In this document: one piece after another, positions 14,636-20,295 of the stretch
Position numbering within the stretch: position 1 is the stretch's first letter
How the letters are laid out: each line of letters starts with the position of its first letter
Source: QZKY01 sp964488675
Lineage (GTDB): Bacteria; Pseudomonadota; Gammaproteobacteria; Burkholderiales; Burkholderiaceae_D
Assembly (NCBI GenBank): GCA_964488675.1
Contig: CAZAWA010000032.1
Span: 1 to 20,295 of the forward strand
Reading direction: 5' to 3'
Length of the DNA: 20,295 nt
Notes under the pieces: generated by a model
What the model was told of the DNA's origin: nothing
Databases searched by the model: none
Seen by the model: the letters and a program-made list of their open reading frames with translations, nothing else
Made by a program: the position numbers and the translations under genes

Positions 14636-16330
14636 TTAAGGGCTGATTTCCGAGGCAGAGGATGCGGTCGCATTTTGCCATAACGCCTCCAGTTCGCGCA
14701 CGGGCAGCGGCCGCGAATAATGATAACCCTGAAATTGGTCGCATTTTTTCTGGCGGAGGAATTCCAGTTGCTCTTTTGTTTCGACGCCTTCCGCTATCAC
14801 TTGCAGGTTCATGCTGTGCGCCATGCCGATAATGGCAGAAGTTATTGCGGCGTCGTTCTCGTTCGTGGTGATGTTGCGGATAAATGCCATGTCGATTTTG
14901 AGTTTGTCAACCCGGAATTTCTGAAGGTATGAAAGGCTGGAAAAACCGGTTCCGAAGTCGTCAATCGCTATATGCAAGCCAAGATTGCTAAGCGCTGCCA
15001 ATACAAAGCTGGCCCTGTCGACATCGGACATCAGCAGGCTTTCCGTTATCTCAATTTCCAGCATGGACGGGTCAATTTTATTTTCTTGCGTGGCCTCGAC
15101 AAGGGACGAGACAAGGCCATCCTGCTGGAACTGTTTGGCTGAAATGTTCATGGCAATTCTGATTGGGCCAATGCCTGATTTCTCCCATTCAGCAATTTGC
15201 CTGCAAACAGAATTGATGACCCATGTTCCTACTGCAGAGATCAGGCCGGTTTCTTCCAGTGCCGCTATGAACAGTCCGGGCGCAACCAGGCCGTGGTCAG
15301 GACGATTCCAGCGGATCAGTGCTTCAACCCCGGTCCATCTACCCGTTTCGATGTGTATTTTTGGCTGGTAGTGCAAAACAAACTCATCATTTGCGATGGC
15401 AGAATTCAGCGCGTGATGCAGTTCGCGCTTCTCTAGCATGCGGGTGTTCATCTCTGCCGTGTAATAGCGAAAGATGTTGCCGCCTTCGCGCTTTGCCTCG
15501 TGCATTGCCGAGTCCGCGTACTTGATGATTGTCGTGGCATCATCCGTGTCGGACGGGTAGGTTGAAATCCCGATGCTCGTGGTGATGCGCACCTCGCTTG
15601 AACTTATATCAAACGGGCGATTCAATTCCTGCAGCACTTTGCTTGCGACGATGGCAGCACCCTGAGAGTCGGCGGAATTGAAAAGGATGAGACCAAATTC
15701 GTCGCCTCCCAAATGTCCTACGACATCTCTGATCCTCAGGTTGTTGATGAGCCTGCTGCCAATCTGCTTTAACAACTGATCGGCTGGCGCATAGCCCAGA
15801 GAGTCGTTTACTTGTCTGAACTTGTCCACATTAATGAACAGGAGCGATATGGTCATGCCCTGTTTCTTGGCTTGAAGCAGCGCATGATCCAGTGATTGAT
15901 AAAACATCTGGCGGTTCGGAAGGCCGGTCAATTGATCGTAATACGCCGATGGTTGAAGTTCAGTCCCGGTATTGCGATGCGTCGTGTTATCGCGAACAGT
16001 CAGCAAGATGACCCAGCGCTCGTCGAGAAAAAAAGCCTGACACTGCACCTCCACTGGCAGGGTCGTTCCATCCTTGCTTCTGGCAAGGGATTGCTTGATA
16101 ACGGTGCTTCGGCTGTTGATGGCGTGGGCGCACATATTCTTTGTCTGGCTCCCGCTTACGCCATCAATATCGCCCGGAGTCAAGGCGAGAAACTCTTCAC
16201 GGGTGTAGCCATACAGCCGGCACGCCGTATCGTTGCTGTCGATAAAGCGCATGTTCGCGTGATCAATGACAAACATTGCATCCAATGCAACGGTTGTGCT
16301 CGAGCGAAAACTGGCTTCACTGGTTGTCAA
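14636..16330 (-). CDS. PAS-GGDEF-EAL protein, c-di-GMP phosphodiesterase with degenerate GGDEF
   Basis: This 564-aa soluble protein has PAS (about 12-115), GGDEF (about 128-290) and EAL (about 305-550) domains. The EAL catalytic set is intact: EALIR (336-340), N395, E427, D457-D458 in DDFGTG, K478, and EGVE (514-517), so c-di-GMP hydrolysis is expected. The GGDEF domain keeps GGDEF (208-212) and RIRD as RxxD inhibitory site (199-202). However, the first metal-binding Asp of the FxDxD motif is Asn167 (FINVD; PleD D327), so cyclase activity is doubtful and the domain may act as a GTP sensor for the EAL domain. Translation probably starts at TTG 16330 behind AGGGA with six-base spacing, since an in-frame TAG precedes it and the first ATG is at residue 19, inside the PAS domain. 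No membrane helix is present, so the signal is likely intracellular. Confidence 0.92.
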   Translation of the reverse strand: MTTSEASFRSSTTVALDAMFVIDHANMRFIDSNDTACRLYGYTREEFLALTPGDIDGVSGSQTKNMCAHAINSRSTVIKQSLARSKDGTTLPVEVQCQAFFLDERWVILLTVRDNTTHRNTGTELQPSAYYDQLTGLPNRQMFYQSLDHALLQAKKQGMTISLLFINVDKFRQVNDSLGYAPADQLLKQIGSRLINNLRIRDVVGHLGGDEFGLILFNSADSQGAAIVASKVLQELNRPFDISSSEVRITTSIGISTYPSDTDDATTIIKYADSAMHEAKREGGNIFRYYTAEMNTRMLEKRELHHALNSAIANDEFVLHYQPKIHIETGRWTGVEALIRWNRPDHGLVAPGLFIAALEETGLISAVGTWVINSVCRQIAEWEKSGIGPIRIAMNISAKQFQQDGLVSSLVEATQENKIDPSMLEIEITESLLMSDVDRASFVLAALSNLGLHIAIDDFGTGFSSLSYLQKFRVDKLKIDMAFIRNITTNENDAAITSAIIGMAHSMNLQVIAEGVETKEQLEFLRQKKCDQFQGYHYSRPLPVRELEALWQNATASSASEISP

Positions 16331-16351
16331 TGATTGTCCCTAGCGATGAAT

Positions 16352-16375
16352 TATTATTGCCATATGGCAATAATA
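16352..16375. promoter_or_regulatory. 24-base perfect palindrome upstream of the GGDEF-EAL gene, candidate operator
   Basis: Bases 16352-16375 are a perfect inverted repeat with core TTGCCATATGGCAA and AT-rich ends. It lies 21 bases before the TTG start of the leftward gene, next to AT-rich DNA (16376-16395) that could hold its promoter. No T run follows on either strand and the symmetry has no loop, which favours a dimeric regulator site over a terminator. The regulator is not identifiable. Confidence 0.6.
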
Positions 16376-16608
16376 TCTTAATATATGGTTAAACGGAAAG
16401 AAATTTTTGGCTGAGGCTAATTACGGCATCGGGTTTCCACTTTGACCGTTTATGTGCGTTCATGCGCGTGGCGTTTGACCTCATCCAATCACCCGTTCGC
16501 TTGCATGTTACCTGAGGGTAGAGGCTATGGGATGGGCGCTGCCATTATCCAATATCAAAGTTTGTTCGGGGTTTTTGCCATGTGTTGACTGGATTGCAGC
16601 AAATATGG
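16376..16608. other. Intergenic DNA before the second scaffold gap, no gene seen
   Basis: No reading frame with a ribosome binding site and plausible composition is found here. Between the divergent GGDEF-EAL gene and the 915-aa gene lie 563 bases, 100 of them N. A promoter-like TTGACT (16585-16590) sits just before the gap, but its -10 position would fall at or inside the N run. Confidence 0.5.
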
Positions 16609-16708
16609 NNNNNNNNNNNNNNNNNNNNNNNNNNNNNNNNNNNNNNNNNNNNNNNNNNNNNNNNNNNNNNNNNNNNNNNNNNNNNNNNNNNNNNNNNNNN
16701 NNNNNNNN
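16609..16708. other. Scaffold gap (100 N), true size unknown
   Basis: Exactly 100 N. Unlike the gap at 7769-7868, the flanks share no obvious sequence, so real DNA may be missing. The right flank contains a 14-base palindrome GCTTAAGCTTAAGC (16725-16738). From 16709 to 16893 I see no gene or strong promoter. Confidence 0.9.
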
Positions 16709-16893
16709 TTCGATGAAAAGGTGCGCTTAAGCTTAAGCAGGCTGAGGGGGTTCCTGCATGTCCGAAGAAGTAAAATATTGCGAAAGGGCAACAGGCACAG
16801 ATTGTGCTACGGGTTAAAATGGGCTGCCTCAGCTATAAGATGATTTATATGCAGGCCGGTATCCGTTAAGAAAGCCTGGCTGATAAAGCACAG

Positions 16894-19641
16894 ATGCAAG
16901 AAAATCTTCGCACTCCCTCCATGTTCTTGCGACGCAATCGCCTGTTGCTATATGGCGGCGCGTTTGTGCTAATCGTGTTGGCAGTTGCGCTGGTTTCACT
17001 TGAGCAATTGCACCAACAAGCCTGGGTGGCCGGCGTTTTTGGGGCCGTGTTTCTGGTGGTGGTGTTCTGTGGCTGGATGATCGGGCGCACCATGCAACGC
17101 AAGATGGGCGCACTTTCGTTGCTTAACGCCAGCCAGCAGTCGCTCCATGAAGCACAGCGGATCGCTCACCTGGGAAGTTATGCATTTGATTTGCGAAAGG
17201 ATGTCTGGACAAGCACAGATATTCTCGACGAAATTTTCGGGATAGCGGCAGACTACCAGCGTAGTTTTCAGGGCTGGCTGAATTTGGTTGAACCGGAATC
17301 CCGAGCGGAGATGCAGGCTTACTTCAAGAATATTGTTAGGGAACGCCTGCCGTTTGACAAGGAGTACCGCATCATCCGCCCGAGCGACGGCCAGACGCGC
17401 TGGCTGCATGGCAGGGGCGTTTTTCAGTTTGAATCGGATGGCGCGCCTCTGAGGCTGACTGGCGCCATTCAGGACATCACGCAGCGCAAGCAGCAAGAAG
17501 AAGAGTTGAGGGAATCCAGGGCGCTGCTCCAGACAATCATTGACTCGACTCCACTGAGAATTTTCTGGAAGGATATTGATCTCAACTACATGGGGTGCAA
17601 TCCGGCCTTTGCAAAAGATGCGGGCAAAGACCACCCAGATGAAATCATTGGCAAGAATGACTATCAGATGGTGTGGGCCGAGCACGCCGACATATATCGC
17701 ACATATGACCGGCAGGTCATGGCGACCGGGATTTCCAAGCTGTTCTATGAAGAGGTGCAAACCACACCGGACGGCTGGACTATGTGGGTGAGCAAATCCA
17801 AAGTGCCGATCAGGAACAGCCGCAACGAAATCACTGGTGTGCTGGGCATCTACTCGGACATCACCGAGCGCAAGCACACCGAGGAGAAACTCAACCGCAG
17901 TGAGGCGATACTCAAACGGCAGAACAATCTGCTCTCCTCGCTTTTGCGGGCGCTGCCCATTGGCATTTTCATGGTGGAGGCGCCATCCGGCAAACCGTTG
18001 GTGGTCAATGAGGCGGCCCAGAGGCTATTGGGGCGCGGAATCATGCCGGATGCCAGCCGGGAAAACCTGTCCGAGGTCTACAAGGCCTACAAGATGGGCA
18101 GTCAGGAGCCTTATCCTGTCGACGAGATGCCTATCGTGATGGGGATGAGCGGCGTGTCGGCGCATATCGATGACATGGTGATCCGGCGACCCGATGGCAG
18201 CATGTCGATGCTGGAGATTCAGGGAACCCCGGTCATCGACGAAAACGGGCAGATCTGGGCCAGCCTTGTCAGTTTCGCCGACATCTCCGAGCGCAAGATG
18301 CATGAAGCGGAGCTGCAGCGCATTGCTTACTATGATTCGCTGACCTCCTTGCCCAACCGCGTGCTGCTGGCAGATCGTCTGAATCTGGCGATGGCGCAGG
18401 CCAGAAGGCGCGGACAAAAACTGGCTGTGGCCTATCTTGATCTGGATGATTTCAAGCCGATTAACGATCGCTACGGACATGAAATAGGCGATCAGATGCT
18501 GGTCTTTCTTGCCGACAGGATGAAGCAGGCATTGCGCGAGGGAGACACGCTTGCGCGGCTGGGCGGTGATGAATTTGTTGCCGTGCTGCTTGATTTGGCA
18601 GACAGCGAAGCCAGCGTGCCGATGCTTGGCCGCCTGCTCGCCGCAGTGTCTGAGCCGGCCCAGATTGGCGATGTTGTGTGCCAGGTTTCAGCCAGCATTG
18701 GGCTCACCTTCTATCCACAGCAGGCAGAGATTGACGCGGATCAGCTTATGCGACAGGCCGATCAGGCCATGTATCAGGCCAAGCAGGCTGGCAAGAGCCG
18801 CTATCACTTTTTTGATGCAGACCAGGACCGCAGCGTTCGAGATCGTTATCAGGCTGTGCAGCGCATTCACCACGCGCTGGATATGAGCGAATTTGTGCTG
18901 TATTACCAGCCCAAGGTTGATCTGGTTAGCGGTGATGTGTTTGGCGCCGAAGCCCTGATTCGCTGGCAGCATCCGGAGCAGGGGCTGCTGTTACCGGGAG
19001 AATTTCTCCACGATATCGAGGGAACCGATCTCGAGACAGCCGTCGGCGAATGGGTGATCGAGACGGCCCTAAGTCAGCTACAAGCCTGGAGGTCGGCAGG
19101 TCTGGCGTGGAGCATCAGCGTTAACATTGGGGCGGGTCATCTGTTGCAGCACAATTTCGCCGCGCGCTTGAGCGAGGCGCTGAAACGATTCCCGAAAGTG
19201 GATCCGGGCAGCTTCATCATGGAAATAGTCGAGACGGCTGCCATGTCCGACATGAGTCAGGCCGTCAATACGCTCACAGCATGCCGCGAGCTGGGGCCGC
19301 GCATTTCGCTGGACGATTTTGGCACCGGGTATTCCTCGCTGACTTACCTGCGCACATTGCCGGTTGACATCCTGAAGATCGACCAGACTTTTGTGCAAGA
19401 CATGCTGACCGATGTGACGGATCTGGCCATTATCGTCAGCGTGATCCAACTGGCGCAGACTTTCAACCGTACCGTTATTGCCGAAGGGGTCGAGACGCTG
19501 GAGCAAGGCGAAAAATTGGTGAGCCTTGGCTGCCGGTTCATGCAGGGTTATGGCATTGCCCGCCCGATGCCGGCGGAACAGATGGCTGGTTGGGTAACGC
19601 AGTGGAGCGAGAGGGCTATCTGGTTGACGCTGAAGTCTTAA
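16894..19641 (+). CDS. Membrane PAS-PAS-PAS-GGDEF-EAL c-di-GMP turnover protein
   Basis: This 915-aa protein has two membrane helices (about 17-36 and 44-64), then three PAS domains (about 78-200, 208-328 and 345-468, ending in ITQRK, ITERK and ISERK), GGDEF (about 475-640) and EAL (about 655-900). The cyclase site is complete: LDLDDF with the metal Asp at 516, N524 and D533 for guanine, GGDEF (557-561) and inhibitory REGD (548-551). The phosphodiesterase set is also complete: EALIR (686-690), N744, E777, D807-D808, K828, D830 and EGVE (864-867). It is therefore potentially bifunctional, switched by PAS signals. The region between the two helices is very short, so sensing is probably cytoplasmic. 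The ATG at 16894 has only a weak ribosome binding site; ATG 16921 is an alternative. A bacteriohemerythrin follows 51 bases later. Confidence 0.93.
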   Translation: MQENLRTPSMFLRRNRLLLYGGAFVLIVLAVALVSLEQLHQQAWVAGVFGAVFLVVVFCGWMIGRTMQRKMGALSLLNASQQSLHEAQRIAHLGSYAFDLRKDVWTSTDILDEIFGIAADYQRSFQGWLNLVEPESRAEMQAYFKNIVRERLPFDKEYRIIRPSDGQTRWLHGRGVFQFESDGAPLRLTGAIQDITQRKQQEEELRESRALLQTIIDSTPLRIFWKDIDLNYMGCNPAFAKDAGKDHPDEIIGKNDYQMVWAEHADIYRTYDRQVMATGISKLFYEEVQTTPDGWTMWVSKSKVPIRNSRNEITGVLGIYSDITERKHTEEKLNRSEAILKRQNNLLSSLLRALPIGIFMVEAPSGKPLVVNEAAQRLLGRGIMPDASRENLSEVYKAYKMGSQEPYPVDEMPIVMGMSGVSAHIDDMVIRRPDGSMSMLEIQGTPVIDENGQIWASLVSFADISERKMHEAELQRIAYYDSLTSLPNRVLLADRLNLAMAQARRRGQKLAVAYLDLDDFKPINDRYGHEIGDQMLVFLADRMKQALREGDTLARLGGDEFVAVLLDLADSEASVPMLGRLLAAVSEPAQIGDVVCQVSASIGLTFYPQQAEIDADQLMRQADQAMYQAKQAGKSRYHFFDADQDRSVRDRYQAVQRIHHALDMSEFVLYYQPKVDLVSGDVFGAEALIRWQHPEQGLLLPGEFLHDIEGTDLETAVGEWVIETALSQLQAWRSAGLAWSISVNIGAGHLLQHNFAARLSEALKRFPKVDPGSFIMEIVETAAMSDMSQAVNTLTACRELGPRISLDDFGTGYSSLTYLRTLPVDILKIDQTFVQDMLTDVTDLAIIVSVIQLAQTFNRTVIAEGVETLEQGEKLVSLGCRFMQGYGIARPMPAEQMAGWVTQWSERAIWLTLKS

Positions 19642-19692
19642 GCGTTCAAGCATTTGGCAGAGGGTTTATGACAAAATTTTCAAGGACAGGAC

Positions 19693-20226
19693 ATGGCATT
19701 TCTTAGCTGGCGCAGTGATTATGAAATTGGCGTAAAACAGGTCGACGCCGAGCATCGCAAGCTGTTTGATCTGGTGAACGAATACCACGACAAGCATCTC
19801 CACGGCGCTAACCGCAAGGAAATCGAACGGATACTTAACAGCCTGGTTGCTTACGCCGAAGAGCATTTTCAGAGTGAAGAGGCGATCATGGAACAGTACG
19901 GATACCCGCGCCTGGAGGATCATCGCAAGCAGCATGCAGACCTCTTCATTTCCATTTTCGACATTACCCAGAAGCTGCTGGACGAACCTGCCAAGGCCGA
20001 CAGGGAAACATTAAGTTTTCTCAGGAAATGGCTGCGCGATCATATCGTGCAGGACGATGTGGACATTGGACAATTTCTTCGGATGAAGCAGTTGCAGGCC
20101 ATGCGAGACGCTGAGAAAGGCCTGGTCAATGTCAATGACGCAGTCAGCGTGAAAAGCGAGGCTGGCAGGATGAGGGCTGAGGAAGAAAACGATGCGGCCG
20201 CGCGAGCGGGCGTTTTTCCCACATAA
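19693..20226 (+). CDS. Bacteriohemerythrin
   Basis: This 177-aa protein has a hemerythrin domain over residues 1-130, which binds O2 at a non-heme diiron site. All usual ligands are present: H21 (VDAEHRKLF), H58 and E62 (EEHFQSEE), H77 and H81 (DHRKQH), H117 and D122 (DHIVQDD). After about residue 135 a charged, Ala/Glu-rich tail of about 40 residues follows that is not part of the standard fold and looks disordered. AAGGA (19682-19686) is a well spaced ribosome binding site. The gene follows the PAS-GGDEF-EAL gene by 51 bases in the same direction with no terminator between, so the two are probably co-transcribed. That suggests, without proving it, a link between oxygen binding and c-di-GMP. 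Confidence 0.95.
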   Translation: MAFLSWRSDYEIGVKQVDAEHRKLFDLVNEYHDKHLHGANRKEIERILNSLVAYAEEHFQSEEAIMEQYGYPRLEDHRKQHADLFISIFDITQKLLDEPAKADRETLSFLRKWLRDHIVQDDVDIGQFLRMKQLQAMRDAEKGLVNVNDAVSVKSEAGRMRAEEENDAAARAGVFPT

Positions 20227-20254
20227 AAACAGGCCAATCCAGACGGATTGGCCT
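20226..20254 (-). terminator. Intrinsic terminator of the tRNA transcript
   Basis: AGGCCAATCC (20231-20240) and GGATTGGCCT (20245-20254) form a perfect 10-bp stem with a four-base loop. Read on the minus strand it is followed by GTTTTTA, so it ends the leftward tRNA transcript. On the plus strand it lacks a T run, but may still mark the 3' end of the bacteriohemerythrin mRNA. Confidence 0.75.
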
Positions 20255-20270
20255 TGCAGTGCAATGAACT

Positions 20271-20295
20271 TGGTCGGGACGGAGTGATTCGAACA
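20271..20295 (-). tRNA. 3' end of a tRNA cut by the window edge, probably tRNA-Pro
   Basis: On the minus strand the sequence reads TG-TTCGAAT-CACTC-CGTCCCG-A-CCA: the T loop, the 3' half of the T stem, the 3' acceptor strand, discriminator A and encoded CCA. The acceptor implies a CGGGACG 5' strand, so a C1-G72 pair with A73, the pattern of bacterial tRNA-Pro. The anticodon lies outside the window, so the isotype is an inference. Confidence 0.75.

Noticed and set aside
16527..16730. Short frame across the second N gap
   Set aside because: Most of it is N, and there is no ribosome binding site or recognisable sequence.
16709..16893. Possible c-di-GMP riboswitch ahead of the 915-aa gene
   Set aside because: I looked for GEMM-type conserved stretches and found only scattered GC-rich segments without the expected tetraloop receptor or pairing.
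1..20295. CRISPR array, prophage, insertion sequence or toxin-antitoxin system
   Set aside because: No regularly spaced repeats, transposase, integrase, phage structural gene or paired toxin/antitoxin frames were seen.

Overview
The window looks like a draft-genome scaffold from a betaproteobacterium, with a moderate guess at a Nitrosomonadales/Gallionellaceae-like lineage. The clues are moderately high GC, the CsgG-like / DUF4810 / DUF799 (GNA1162) envelope module also known from Neisseria, the betaproteobacterial style of the c-di-GMP genes, and a tRNA end that fits tRNA-Pro. No rRNA or marker gene is present, so the lineage is inference. Two runs of exactly 100 N (7769-7868 and 16609-16708) are scaffold gaps. 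The first is flanked by an identical 55-base sequence on both sides, so it probably hides no missing DNA and only splits the arsR gene.

Layout. 1-3300: a YbhB/PEBP-family gene (minus), divergent from a lipoprotein 5'-nucleotidase-type metallophosphatase, then a DUF4337 membrane protein, with intrinsic terminators after the last two. 3350-5588 (minus): a 61-aa hypothetical gene and a membrane-anchored PAS-GGDEF diguanylate cyclase gene interrupted by one in-frame TGA. 5782-7531: a three-gene envelope operon (CsgG-like periplasmic protein, DUF4810 lipoprotein, DUF799/GNA1162 lipoprotein), closed by a strong terminator. 7713-10860: a tightly packed arsenic operon, arsR - arsC (thioredoxin/LMW-PTP type) - arsM - acr3 - a Cys-rich GDCCVxC-type small protein, with stop/start overlaps at two junctions. 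11015-14497: a nitroreductase (minus), divergent from an MFS exporter with a C-terminal ABM-like domain, then a YihY/BrkB-family membrane protein. 14636-16330 (minus): PAS-GGDEF-EAL. 16894-20226 (plus): a large membrane PAS-PAS-PAS-GGDEF-EAL protein followed by a bacteriohemerythrin. The window ends inside a tRNA (minus, probably Pro).

Functional themes. The arsenic operon is a complete detoxification set: sensing, As(V) reduction, methylation, As(III) export, plus a small cysteine-rich partner of unknown role. Three c-di-GMP enzymes lie within 16 kb, and two of them carry visible defects. One has a nonsense codon plus a changed guanine-contact residue, the other an Asn in place of the metal-binding Asp of its GGDEF domain. 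Only the 915-aa protein keeps all catalytic residues of both domains that I checked. A 24-base perfect palindrome just upstream of the 14636-16330 gene is a good operator candidate. A REP-like palindrome and a diverged partial copy sit at 10896-10942 and 14535-14568. I did not find a clearly unprecedented system. The best leads are the GDCCVxC protein coupled to acr3, the apparently leaderless arsR, and the degenerate c-di-GMP set.
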